This document shows positions 24,975-33,622 of a stretch of DNA of 34,820 nucleotides, piece by piece. The stretch is from Spirochaetales bacterium (lineage in GTDB: Bacteria; Spirochaetota; Spirochaetia; Sphaerochaetales; Sphaerochaetaceae), in the NCBI GenBank assembly GCA_012838275.1, contig DUPO01000026.1:1-34820 (forward strand). The letters run 5' to 3'. Position 1 is the first letter of the stretch. Each line of letters starts with the position of its first letter. A program made the position numbers and the translations under genes. The notes beneath the pieces are model-generated. The model did no database searches. It was not told where the DNA came from and worked only from the letters and a program-made list of their open reading frames with translations.

Positions 24975-25018
24975 TTTACCCCTTTTAGGCGGTGCAGCCA
25001 AGGGGAAAAGGGTGTAAA
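24975..25018. other. Nested hairpin with two alternative pairings
   Basis: TTTAC (24975-24979) and CCCTTTT (24980-24986) pair with AAAAGGG (25006-25012) and GTAAA (25014-25018), leaving one bulged base. Inside, GGC (24988-24990) pairs with GCC (24997-24999). The same left arm can instead pair CCCCTT (24979-24984) with AAGGGG (25000-25005). It lies between the two promoters, outside both predicted transcripts, so an unannotated small RNA or DNA-level element is possible. Function unknown. Confidence 0.35.
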
Positions 25019-25207
25019 ACAGAGAGTTTCATCAGATAAATGAAAAAATATTATACGAGTAAAATACTTTCTTTTTTTTCTTCTTTACCATGTCTGAAAA
25101 GGGTTATTGGTTACTTTAAGCCTATATTATTGTAATATTTTTCTGAAGAACGCCCTGTTTAAACCTAGCATTATAATATTGTATAAAGAATTAATTTTTC
25201 CCTTCCC

Positions 25208-25236
25208 TTGATTAATCGCTTTATGAATAGTACTAT
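25208..25236 (+). promoter_or_regulatory. Promoter of pckG
   Basis: TTGATT (25208-25213), a 17-base spacer and TACTAT (25231-25236) lie 41 bases before the pckG start. The leader would be about 35 bases long and contains AGGAG seven bases before the ATG. Confidence 0.55.
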
Positions 25237-25277
25237 AAAAGTGGAATTGATAAGAAACTATCCAAAGGAGCTATTAT

Positions 25278-27173
25278 ATGGGTTCAAAGTACACATCGTT
25301 ATTAAAGGAAAAGTTGAGTGAGGCTAGCTATGCGAAACTCATGAAGCTTGAGAATGAAAAAGTCAATGATTTTATTGGAAGCTTTGCAAAGCATTGCAAT
25401 CCCGCTTCCATCTATATTTGTGATGACAGCAAAGCGGACGAGGAGTACATAAAGGCGAAAGCGCTTGAAATTGGAGAAGAGTTCCAATTGGCCAAGAAAG
25501 GTCAGACCATCCACTGGGATGGATATGGCGACCAGGCTCGCGACAAGGTCAACACCCGTTACATGGTCTACAAGGAAAACCTTGAGAACATGAAGAGCCT
25601 CAACTCTGTTGAGTATGAAAAGGGATATGCTGAGATCATGGGCATTGCAGAGAATATCATGGAAGGAAAGGACACTGTAGTGAAATTCTTCTGTGAGGGA
25701 CCTGCTCATTCCGAATTCACCATACCTTGTGTACAGTTCACAGACTCCTGGTACGTCGCCCACTCAGAGGCAATCCTCTACCGCCCCGGATATGAACACT
25801 TCCTAAAAATGCAAAAGAAAGATGACTTTTTCAGCTTTATCCATTCAGCAGGCGAGCTTGACGAGAGGAACACCTCAGTAAACATTGACAAGCGCCGTAT
25901 CTACATGGATACCCAGAACAACATTGTCTACTCCATGAATGCCCAGTATGCCGGAAACTCCATCGGCCTGAAGAAGCACTCCATGCGCCTTGCCATTAAC
26001 AAGAGTGGAAAGGAAGGTTGGTTGTGCGAACACATGTTCCTCATGGCAGCCATTGACAAGGACAAGAAGAGAAGGACCTACTTTGCTGGTGCTTATCCCT
26101 CAGCTTGTGGCAAGACTTCCACTGCAATGATCCCCGGAGAGGAGATCGTAGGTGACGACATCGTATATTTCCGCAACATCAACGGCGAGTTCAGGGGTGT
26201 CAACGTAGAACAGGGAATTTTCGGTATCATCAAGGATGTCAATGCTGAAGACGATCCCGTCATCTTCGACAACCTGATGATCGAGCAGGAAATTATTTAC
26301 TCCAACGTACTCAGAGGACCCGACAACAACCCGTACTGGCTTGGTTCAGGTCTTGATACCCCCAAGAAGGGTGATAACCACAGCGGTAAGGACTGGTATG
26401 AAGGCAAGAAGGATGCGAATGGGAATGAAATTCCTGTAGCACACGGAAACGCCCGTTATACCATGCGCCTGGACTATCTCGAAAACTTCGACAAGAAGGG
26501 TTTTGATGCAAAAGATGGTGTTGTGGTTGAAGGCATCCTTTACGGCGGACGTGACAGTGACACCAGTGTCCCTGTTGAAGAGTCAGCCACGTGGGAAGAT
26601 GGTATCCTCATAAAGGCTTGTACCCTGGAGAGTGAGACCACCAGTGCTACCCTCGGTAAAGAGGGCGTGCGTAACCCAAGCCCGATGGCAAACATGGACT
26701 TTGTCTCCTACCCTCTTGGCGAATACACCAAAAATAACATTGATTTTGTTAAGGGCATGAAGCAGATTCCCAAGGTTTTCTCAACCAACTACTTCCTCAG
26801 GGATGAGAATGGCAAGTTCTGTAACGACAAGCTGGCCAAGAAGGTTTGGTTGCACTGGGCAGAAGGCCGTATCCATAACGAATATGAAGCTTTTGATACT
26901 CCCAATGGCAAGATTCCTCTGTTCAAGGATCTGAAGGTTCTGTTCAAGAAACACCTCGACTATGACTATACAGAGGCTGAGTACACCTACCAGTTTACTT
27001 TCCGCTGTACCAAGTGGATCGAGAAGCTTGAGAGATCCAAGGCTTACTTCAAGAAGATGGATGCTCACGCACCTGCATTCATCTTTGAGAAATGGGATAA
27101 GCAGATTGCCAAGATCGAAAAGGCCAAGGCCAAGTTCGGCAATGAGATCAAGCCAGGTGTCTACAAGGCTTAA
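25278..27173 (+). CDS. pckG: Phosphoenolpyruvate carboxykinase (GTP)
   Basis: This is a 631-residue cytoplasmic enzyme interconverting oxaloacetate plus GTP with phosphoenolpyruvate, CO2 and GDP. The GTP-type signature is clear: the P-loop AGAYPSACGKTSTAM at about 270-284 with its reactive cysteine near 277, followed by the metal site in VGDDIVYFRN. Length and motifs fit the GTP family rather than the ATP family (PckA). In an anaerobic fermenter it may run in the carboxylating direction toward oxaloacetate and succinate as well as in gluconeogenesis. It is a single-gene transcription unit with a good ribosome binding site, its own promoter and a strong terminator. Its low-rarity codon choice suggests high expression. 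Confidence 0.95.
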   Translation: MGSKYTSLLKEKLSEASYAKLMKLENEKVNDFIGSFAKHCNPASIYICDDSKADEEYIKAKALEIGEEFQLAKKGQTIHWDGYGDQARDKVNTRYMVYKENLENMKSLNSVEYEKGYAEIMGIAENIMEGKDTVVKFFCEGPAHSEFTIPCVQFTDSWYVAHSEAILYRPGYEHFLKMQKKDDFFSFIHSAGELDERNTSVNIDKRRIYMDTQNNIVYSMNAQYAGNSIGLKKHSMRLAINKSGKEGWLCEHMFLMAAIDKDKKRRTYFAGAYPSACGKTSTAMIPGEEIVGDDIVYFRNINGEFRGVNVEQGIFGIIKDVNAEDDPVIFDNLMIEQEIIYSNVLRGPDNNPYWLGSGLDTPKKGDNHSGKDWYEGKKDANGNEIPVAHGNARYTMRLDYLENFDKKGFDAKDGVVVEGILYGGRDSDTSVPVEESATWEDGILIKACTLESETTSATLGKEGVRNPSPMANMDFVSYPLGEYTKNNIDFVKGMKQIPKVFSTNYFLRDENGKFCNDKLAKKVWLHWAEGRIHNEYEAFDTPNGKIPLFKDLKVLFKKHLDYDYTEAEYTYQFTFRCTKWIEKLERSKAYFKKMDAHAPAFIFEKWDKQIAKIEKAKAKFGNEIKPGVYKA

Positions 27174-27199
27174 GCAGCTTTCTAAAATAGCTTACTACA

Positions 27200-27236
27200 G
27201 AGGGACCGTTGCAGGAAATGCAACGGTCCCTCTTTT
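27200..27236 (+). terminator. Strong intrinsic terminator of pckG
   Basis: Bases 27200-27212 pair perfectly with 27220-27232 (13 pairs, starting GAGGGACCG) around a seven-base loop, and TTTT follows. It lies 27 bases after the pckG stop and just before the convergent potassium channel stop. Confidence 0.9.
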
Positions 27237-27254
27237 GGCATTGTGGCAGTATCC

Positions 27255-28265
27255 TTATGCTTTGCTGGAGGCAATGGCTCTGAGTAACTCTATCTTGTCA
27301 GGCTTTCCGAGCACCAACATGCTGATCCCAGGAGGAAGCCGTTCGTCTGGGCCCGGATTGAATCGTAACTTCTGTCCTGGATTTCTGATGGCTATGATTA
27401 TCAGCCCTGTACGTTGGGGAATGCCGGCTTCCCTGATCATGAGATCAGAAATCTCGGAGGCAGTCTCTACAGTGACTTCTCCAAGCTCCAGCAATTCATC
27501 ATCAAAACGAGTGACGATATCCAAGAAGGAAACGACATGGGGCTTGAGCATGAGATACGCCATCCTTATCCCACCAATCTCATTGGGAGAAATGGTCTTG
27601 TCAGCCCCGGCGCGTTTCAGCTTTTGTGCAGAGCCTTTCTCGATCGACCGGGCTACAATGTAGAGCTTGGGGTTCAATCCCCGTGCAGTTAGGATCGTAT
27701 AGACATTCTGTGCGTCGTTTTCAAGACAACTCACCAAACCCTTGGCTTGCGTGATTCCGGCTTGGATAAGCACATCCTCGTTAGTCGCATCTCCACAAAT
27801 TCCCGCAACCCCCTCCTCCTCAAGCTCCAATGCCCGTGATTCAAGGTGTTCGACTACAATAAATTGTGTTTTAGAAAGGGCAAACTGTTCGATGACACTG
27901 GAACCTGTCTGGCCGGCACCGCATACAATGATATGGTCAGCCATCATGGCAATCTGTTTCTCCATGGCTCTTCTCCTAATAATCCGCTTCACCCCACCAT
28001 CGATAAGAAACGATACCGCTTCCAACAATGAGAAGGAGACAATCCCTATTCCGCCAAGAATGATGAAGATAGTGAATATCTCCCCTGCAGGTGACAAGTT
28101 GACAATCTCGCGGTTGCCAACAGTCGATATGGTTATAATGGTCATGTAGAGCCCGTCGACAAATGATGAGTTGGTGAGAACCATATACCCCACCGTCCCT
28201 ATCGCTATGAGGGTGACAACTAGAGTAAGGACTATCCAACCTCTCGCTAGGGAATTTTTCTTCAT
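27255..28265 (-). CDS. Two-TM potassium channel with RCK domain
   Basis: This is a 336-residue channel of the MthK/Kch type. Residues 9-29 are the outer helix, 37-52 the pore helix and filter, and 61-88 the inner helix with a glycine hinge (GGIGI). From about 111 a TrkA-N/RCK Rossmann domain follows, with HIIVCGAGQTGSSVIEQF, and a TrkA-C domain covers the last 80 residues. The filter reads TVGNREI: asparagine replaces the tyrosine or phenylalanine of TVGYG, and arginine replaces the second filter glycine. Potassium selectivity is therefore uncertain. GGAG lies five bases before the ATG at 28265. It is a single gene, convergent with pckG. Confidence 0.88.
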   Translation of the reverse strand: MKKNSLARGWIVLTLVVTLIAIGTVGYMVLTNSSFVDGLYMTIITISTVGNREIVNLSPAGEIFTIFIILGGIGIVSFSLLEAVSFLIDGGVKRIIRRRAMEKQIAMMADHIIVCGAGQTGSSVIEQFALSKTQFIVVEHLESRALELEEEGVAGICGDATNEDVLIQAGITQAKGLVSCLENDAQNVYTILTARGLNPKLYIVARSIEKGSAQKLKRAGADKTISPNEIGGIRMAYLMLKPHVVSFLDIVTRFDDELLELGEVTVETASEISDLMIREAGIPQRTGLIIIAIRNPGQKLRFNPGPDERLPPGISMLVLGKPDKIELLRAIASSKA

Positions 28266-28674
28266 TGTATCTCCTACACTCTGACGTATCTTAGGTTCTT
28301 TTCGTCAATATTTGGATCCACTACATGCCCATCCTATGAGCAACGACATACAAACCTTACCGGTCATATGTCCCTTCAACAGGATGGGGACCAATTCGAC
28401 AAGGAGCGACTCCCTTTTTCCAAGGGTGACTAACGTCCCCAGTCAAATACTAGCATCCTTCCCTTTGGAATACGATAAAATTCAAAATATATATGCGGAC
28501 CTATACTGATTCCATATATGGTCACCGTATGCAGAATTTACCAAAAAACGCCGGTAGGCATACTAGCCAAAATCCTTCTCAAACACATCATGGCTCATAT
28601 CGTACAGTAGACCTAGTGGAATAGGCCTACTGAACGATATGCTATGAGGTACGTACAATGTCTCTGAACTCGTT
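28266..28674. other. Gene-free region between the channel and the hydrogenase operon
   Basis: This 409-base region has no supportable gene. It contains a nested inverted repeat at 28386-28440 (GGGGAC/GTCCCC enclosing CCCTT/AAGGG), the 10-base palindrome CCATATATGG at 28511-28520, and the long hairpin at 28596-28641. On the minus strand, TTGACG stands at about 28300-28305 before the channel gene, but no -10 of good quality lies at the right distance. The 65-codon frame at 28312-28509 starts with TTG without a ribosome binding site and is not called. Confidence 0.45.
28596..28641 (-). other. Long hairpin beyond the hydrogenase operon
   Basis: CATATCGT pairs with ACGATATG. After one mismatch CAGTAG pairs with CTACTG, and after a second mismatch CCTA pairs with TAGG, around a six-base loop. 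That gives 18 pairs in 20 positions. It lies 34 bases after the hydA stop on the minus strand. No T-run follows on either strand, so it is not a standard intrinsic terminator. mRNA 3'-end protection, a processing site or a remnant mobile element are alternatives. Confidence 0.55.
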
Positions 28675-30468
28675 TTAAAAGCTATCAAACAAGGCGTACT
28701 GCCCCCGTTTGGTATAGGTGGTATGCAACAGATGATGGGATTTTTCACCCAACGGTTCGATGAGGAAATCCTTGTACAGGGCTTGAATCTCACTGTTTTC
28801 GTGAGATTTTCTCACTTCGAAATTCCTATCCTCCTGATAGATGGAAGCTGCTCGCTTCTTACGTATTGCCTCATTGGTGGGTATGGGTTGCCCCCCTCCA
28901 CCCAGGCACCCTCCAGGGCATGCCATGACCTCAATGAAGGCATACGGGGATGTACCTTCTTGTATCTGTTCCATGAGGGTGCGAGCGTTACCTAAGGTAT
29001 TAGCTACAGCAACCCGTAAGGCTGTCCCGTTGATGTCTACAGTGGCCTCCTTAATCCCATCCATACCCCGTAAATCGGTGAAATCTATAGAAGGGAGGCT
29101 CTTTTTGGTAAGCACCTCGTACGCGGTACGAAGGGCTGCTTCCATTACCCCTCCTGTTGCTCCGAAGATGACGGCAGCTCCTGTGGACATGCCTAAGGGG
29201 CTGTCAAACTCTTCTTCTGGTAGCGAGGCGAACTGGATGCCTACCCGTTTGAACATTGATGCAAGCTCACGAGTGGTCAGGGCGTAATCCACGTCAGCGA
29301 AACGTTCGCCTTCAGAGAGGGCCATCTCTTCTTTCCAGAATTCAAAGGCCCCATCCATCTCGCTCCTTCCCGCCTCAAACTTCTTGGCGGTGCAGGGCAT
29401 GATGGAAACGACACGGATATTCCTTGGATCGAGACCAGCCTGTTGGGCATAATAGGTCTTGGCGATGGCGCCGAACATCTGCTGGGGAGACTTGCAGGTG
29501 GAAAGATGATCCAACTGCTCAGGGTAGAAGTGCTCAATATATTTGATCCATCCCGGCGAGCAGGAGGTTATCATGGGCAAGACACCTTTCTTCTGGATAC
29601 GGCTAATCAATTCGTGGCCCTCCTCCATGATGGTGAGGTCCGCAGCAAACTGTGTGTCAAACACCTTGGAAAAGCCAAGTCTTCGCAGGCCCGCTACCAT
29701 CTGGCCGGTCACCAGAGCACCCCAAGGCATTCCCATCGCCTCTCCAATACCGACACGGATGGCAGGGGCTGTCTGCACAATGGTAGTGAGGTTGGGATTA
29801 GCAATATCTGAGAAGACCTCCTCTATATGGGATCTCTCAGTTATTGCTCCGGTAGGACAGACTAGGGCACACTGTCCGCAGTTGGTGCACACCGAGCTGC
29901 CCAGACCCTTATCCATGAAGGTGGAGACCTTGCTGCGTAAGCCTCGTCCGATGATGTCGATGGCATGCACCCCTTGAACTTGGGAGCAGACCTCCACACA
30001 CCGGTTGCAGAGGATACACTTGTTGGGGTCACGAACCAAGGAAGAGGAGCTGTAGTCCAAGGGGATCAGGTTTCTCTTTGTCCGTTGGAACCTGCTCTCC
30101 CTGACACCAAGCTGTTGTGCCAGGCTTTGCAGTTCGCAGTTGGTATTCCGTTCACAGGTGAGGCACTCCAAGGGGTGATTAGCGAGCACCAGCTCCAGAT
30201 TGAGCTTCCTTGATGCGCGTATCCGCTCATTGTTGGTAGAGACCTCCATCCCTGGCAGAGCTGACGTTATGCAGGAGCGTACCAGGCGCTTGGAGTTTTT
30301 CACCTCCACCACACAGATGCCACACGAGCCGTGGGAGGAGATATCCTCAAGATGGCAGAGCGTTGGGATCTTGATGCCGACCTGCAGACAGGCATCCAAG
30401 ATTGTGGTTCCCTTCACTACAGTAACTTCTTGAGAGTCTATGCAGAGTGTTATCATCTCGTTAGCCAT
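28675..30468 (-). CDS. hydA: [FeFe] hydrogenase catalytic subunit of a trimeric enzyme
   Basis: This is a 597-residue soluble hydrogenase subunit. An N-terminal [2Fe-2S] domain has C38, C49, C52 and C66. A His-Cys3 cluster site follows (H98, C102, C105, C111). Two [4Fe-4S] motifs lie at C151-C161 and C194-C204. The H-cluster domain has L1 TSCSPGW near 301-307, L2 MPCTAKKFE near 357-365 and L3 MACPGGCLGGGGQP near 515-528. It would make or oxidise H2, passing electrons to HydB and HydC. The ATG at 30468 has AGGAGG six bases upstream and overlaps hydB by eight bases; an upstream GTG at 30504 is not preferred. The C-terminal small-subunit-like tail ends with KRGQYALFDSF. Confidence 0.93.
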   Translation of the reverse strand: MANEMITLCIDSQEVTVVKGTTILDACLQVGIKIPTLCHLEDISSHGSCGICVVEVKNSKRLVRSCITSALPGMEVSTNNERIRASRKLNLELVLANHPLECLTCERNTNCELQSLAQQLGVRESRFQRTKRNLIPLDYSSSSLVRDPNKCILCNRCVEVCSQVQGVHAIDIIGRGLRSKVSTFMDKGLGSSVCTNCGQCALVCPTGAITERSHIEEVFSDIANPNLTTIVQTAPAIRVGIGEAMGMPWGALVTGQMVAGLRRLGFSKVFDTQFAADLTIMEEGHELISRIQKKGVLPMITSCSPGWIKYIEHFYPEQLDHLSTCKSPQQMFGAIAKTYYAQQAGLDPRNIRVVSIMPCTAKKFEAGRSEMDGAFEFWKEEMALSEGERFADVDYALTTRELASMFKRVGIQFASLPEEEFDSPLGMSTGAAVIFGATGGVMEAALRTAYEVLTKKSLPSIDFTDLRGMDGIKEATVDINGTALRVAVANTLGNARTLMEQIQEGTSPYAFIEVMACPGGCLGGGGQPIPTNEAIRKKRAASIYQEDRNFEVRKSHENSEIQALYKDFLIEPLGEKSHHLLHTTYTKRGQYALFDSF

Positions 30469-33400
30469 GTGCAACCTCCTCTCTTTCAGTGTTGCGGATA
30501 TCACAACGCATGCATCGTGAAGCCTCCTGGCGTGCCTGTTCTCCCAGATACCCCCTATTCACCTCGGCAAAGTTCCCCTTGCGTTCCGTGATCTTCAGAT
30601 GTCTCGGTGCGACAGGCTGTATAGTATCTATCTCAGTGGGTATCTCATTGTCGTAAGAAAACTTCTCAAACAAGGAGGCAAACCGTCTGGTACCGGTAAG
30701 GTCATAATCAATGACGGAAGCGGCATCCTTGGCATACCCCATAGCCTCTGCAGCGGTGGAGGGTCCGGTAACAACATCACCGATGGCATAGACCCCTTGC
30801 AGATTGGTCTTGAAAGAGTACCGTCCTATGGAGGCATTACCCACCTCCGTAGTAGCAAGTCCCTCACGGGTGAGCAGGCCATCATCGACCTGCTCCCCTA
30901 TTGCAACGATGACCGTGTCACAGGGGATTCGACGGATCTTGCCGGTGGAAAGGCTCTTTCTTCTGCCGGAAAGGTCGTACGGACCGCCTTCCATCTCCAT
31001 GACCTCAAAGGCTTCAACCTCACCTGTATCGTTTCCTATGACTTGGACCGGTGCGCTCATAAAGGAGAATTTGATTCCTTCTGCAAAAGCCTCCTCTATC
31101 TCACTCGTGTTCGCTGGCAGGTCTTCCTTGGCACGGCGGTAAGCTACGGTGACAGAGCACCCTCTTCGCCAGAGGGTCCGGGCAGTGTCGATGGCCACAT
31201 TTCCGCCGCCTATGATGACGACGCGGTTGCCGATCACAACCGGCTCGTCTTTTTCCAGTTGTTCAAGCAGGGTAGTTCCCTGCAACACTCCAGAAAGCTC
31301 GATACCCGGGATCTGCAGCTCCATATGGCTGTAGGAACCTATGGCAAGGATTACCGCTGAAAACTCATTCTGCAAGGCATGCATGCTCAGTTGGTCTCCC
31401 AGCTCAACATTGAAGACAAATTTGATGCCCAGCATGGTGAATATCTCGAGTTCCTTATCCAATACCTCCTTAGGAAGCCGGTACGAGGGAATACCGTACC
31501 GCAACACGCCTCCAGCTTTCTTTTGGGCTTCATAGACGGTCACCTCATGTCCAAGCCTGACCAGATAGAAAGCTGCAGTCAGACCAGCAGGGCCTGCTCC
31601 TACTATGGCAATGGACTTTCCTGTGGAAGGTGCCTTTGTATCGATAAGCTTCTGATAGATTGCCCTCTCTCGCCCCATCTTGTATATGGTATCAGCAAGA
31701 TAGCGATGGATCTCACCCTGATGTACCGCTTGATCCAAGCTTTCACGTCTGCATCTCATCTGGCAGTGGAAGTGACAGATCCTACCTATGGTGCCAGGTA
31801 GTGGATTGTCCTGCAGCGTCGAGGCAAAGGCCTCCTCCAGGCGGTTCTCCTTCAACAGCTGGATGTAGGCAGGAATATCCATGTGCATGGGACAGGAGTT
31901 GGAGCAAAGTGCGGTGATGAGGTCCTCACACGTCCCGCTTGAGCAGTGATGGCGAAGAATATGGTCTTCGTACTCCTCCTTGAAATAGGTTAGGGTTGTC
32001 AGTACAGGGTTGGGTGCACTCTGCCCAAGACCGCATACTGCAGTGTCACAGATGTTGAGACCAAGCTCCTTCATCAAAAGAAGGTCCTTCTCCTGTCCCC
32101 TTCCTTGGACTATGCCATTGAGCAAGGCCAACTCCTGGGCAAGGCCCTCCCTACAGGGGACGCACTTGCCACAGGACTCCTTGTGGGTAAACTCAATGAA
32201 ATATCTGGCGACATCAACCATGCAGTTATCCTGGTCCATGACGACCATCCCTCCCGATCCCATGATGGCGCCCATGGTGGAGAGGGTCTCATAGTCGATG
32301 GGGGTATCGAACTTGGAGGCAGGGATACAACCACCAGAAGGTCCTCCTGACTGCACTGCCTTAATTTTCTTGTTGGCCGAGGATGAACCTCCGCCTATCT
32401 CATAGATGAGTGTGGTGAGCTTCTCCCCTAGGGGCAGTTCTACCAGGCCTGTATTCTTCACCTTCCCAACCAAGGAGAACACCTTGGTCCCAGGGCTTTC
32501 AGCGGTACCTGTCTTTCTGAACCAGGAGCTTCCCATGCCGATGATGACAGGGATATTGCACCAGGTCTCCAGGTTGTTGATGGTTGTAGGGTAGCCCAGA
32601 TATCCTTTTTGTGCAGGGAACGGGGGCTTCATCGCGGGTCTTCCGGCCCTCCCTTCCACAGACGCAATAAGAGCAGTCTCCTCTCCGCAGACAAAGGCTC
32701 CGGCGCCCTCCACTATCTCTATGTCAAAGCTGAAGAGGGTGTTGGGTATCTCTTTACCGAGCAACCCAACCTCCCTTGCCTGCTGGACAGCAAGCTTAAG
32801 GCGCTCAACCGCCAAGGGATACTCCGCACGAACATAGACGATCCCGAGGGAAGTACGCATCGCATAAGAGCCGATAAGCATCCCCTCTATGAGCATATGG
32901 GGGTCGCTCTCCAACTCGTTACGATTCATATATGCCCCAGGGTCGCCTTCATCAGCATTACATATCAGGAACTTCTTATCCGCTTCATTCTTGTTCATCA
33001 GCTCCCATTTCAAACCGGTGGGGAATCCAGCCCCGCCCCGGCCGCGAAGCTTGGAATTCTTAACCTCTGCCAAGACCTCTTCCCTATCCATCTCCCAGAC
33101 AGCCTTGAAAAAGGCAGAGTAGCCTCCAACTGCGAGGTACTCCTCCAAGGATGTGGGGTCTATGAGACCTGCATGTCGCAAAACAATCTTCTTCTGTGCC
33201 TTGAAATAATCGATTTCATTCCATTCGGGGATATCTTCAAACCCATGCCCATAGGAAAAGCTAGACCCCAGATGGTCCCACTCTGTTATCTTGCAGAGGA
33301 CGCGATCAGGGGGAAAGGATCGCTTCTCAATGGAGGAGAAGATCCAGGGGATATCATCGATGGTCACCTTGTCCAGTATGAGCAGAGGCATATCTGGTAT

Positions 33401-33622
33401 ATATACATTCACCAACGGTTCATTGGCGCAAAAGCCAAAACACCCAACACCTCGTACCTGCATTGTCAGCCTATTGGAGGATACATGAGCACGGATTGCT
33501 TCAAGAAGTTCTCCAGCGCCGTTACCAAGTCCGCACGTTCCCACTCCTACCGCTATATCTACGCATCCTGGCCTGAGAAGGCGCTCACCTTTAGCTTTGA
33601 GTTCTTGTAATAGTTGTTTCAT
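30461..33622 (-). CDS. hydB: HydB (NuoF-like) fused to a GltD/NfnL-type flavoprotein
   Basis: This is a 1053-residue fusion. Residues 1-110 are a thioredoxin-like [2Fe-2S] domain (C30, C61, C65; the usual first ligand position is glycine). Residues 115-545 are NuoF-like: FMN/NADH site GRGGAGFPTGLKWE near 193, CNADEGDPGAYMNR near 221, and a [4Fe-4S] site with C484, C487, C490 and C530. From about 556 the protein becomes GltD/NfnL-like: cysteine-rich linker (C573, C577, C616, C620, C624), FAD site GAGPAGLTAAFYL near 675, pyridine-nucleotide site GGGNVAIDTAR near 805 with downstream YRR, and C-terminal GDVVTGPSTAAEAMGYAK near 948. Ordinary HydB ends instead with two ferredoxin-type clusters. ATGA overlaps hydC. 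Linkage of NADPH to NADH/H2/ferredoxin is inferred. Confidence 0.92.
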   Translation of the reverse strand: MKQLLQELKAKGERLLRPGCVDIAVGVGTCGLGNGAGELLEAIRAHVSSNRLTMQVRGVGCFGFCANEPLVNVYIPDMPLLILDKVTIDDIPWIFSSIEKRSFPPDRVLCKITEWDHLGSSFSYGHGFEDIPEWNEIDYFKAQKKIVLRHAGLIDPTSLEEYLAVGGYSAFFKAVWEMDREEVLAEVKNSKLRGRGGAGFPTGLKWELMNKNEADKKFLICNADEGDPGAYMNRNELESDPHMLIEGMLIGSYAMRTSLGIVYVRAEYPLAVERLKLAVQQAREVGLLGKEIPNTLFSFDIEIVEGAGAFVCGEETALIASVEGRAGRPAMKPPFPAQKGYLGYPTTINNLETWCNIPVIIGMGSSWFRKTGTAESPGTKVFSLVGKVKNTGLVELPLGEKLTTLIYEIGGGSSSANKKIKAVQSGGPSGGCIPASKFDTPIDYETLSTMGAIMGSGGMVVMDQDNCMVDVARYFIEFTHKESCGKCVPCREGLAQELALLNGIVQGRGQEKDLLLMKELGLNICDTAVCGLGQSAPNPVLTTLTYFKEEYEDHILRHHCSSGTCEDLITALCSNSCPMHMDIPAYIQLLKENRLEEAFASTLQDNPLPGTIGRICHFHCQMRCRRESLDQAVHQGEIHRYLADTIYKMGRERAIYQKLIDTKAPSTGKSIAIVGAGPAGLTAAFYLVRLGHEVTVYEAQKKAGGVLRYGIPSYRLPKEVLDKELEIFTMLGIKFVFNVELGDQLSMHALQNEFSAVILAIGSYSHMELQIPGIELSGVLQGTTLLEQLEKDEPVVIGNRVVIIGGGNVAIDTARTLWRRGCSVTVAYRRAKEDLPANTSEIEEAFAEGIKFSFMSAPVQVIGNDTGEVEAFEVMEMEGGPYDLSGRRKSLSTGKIRRIPCDTVIVAIGEQVDDGLLTREGLATTEVGNASIGRYSFKTNLQGVYAIGDVVTGPSTAAEAMGYAKDAASVIDYDLTGTRRFASLFEKFSYDNEIPTEIDTIQPVAPRHLKITERKGNFAEVNRGYLGEQARQEASRCMRCDIRNTEREEVAHG

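Larger units (their letters stand above)
24820..25277. other. Divergent intergenic region between ACR3 and pckG
   Basis: This 458-base region has no gene. It holds the ACR3 promoter, a GC-containing nested hairpin at 24975-25018, a T-rich run at 25070-25086 and a very AT-rich stretch (25110-25200). The latter has several TATAAT-like boxes, including one at 25171-25176 without a clear -35. The pckG promoter follows. No match to a riboswitch that I know was found. Confidence 0.5.

Noticed and set aside
28312-28509. 65-codon plus-strand frame in the hydrogenase-channel spacer
   Set aside because: It has a TTG start without a ribosome binding site, no domain and no operon context.
32609-33610. 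333-codon plus-strand frame opposite hydB
   Set aside because: It lies wholly antisense to the conserved HydB domain, and its composition is what an antisense frame of a biased gene gives.
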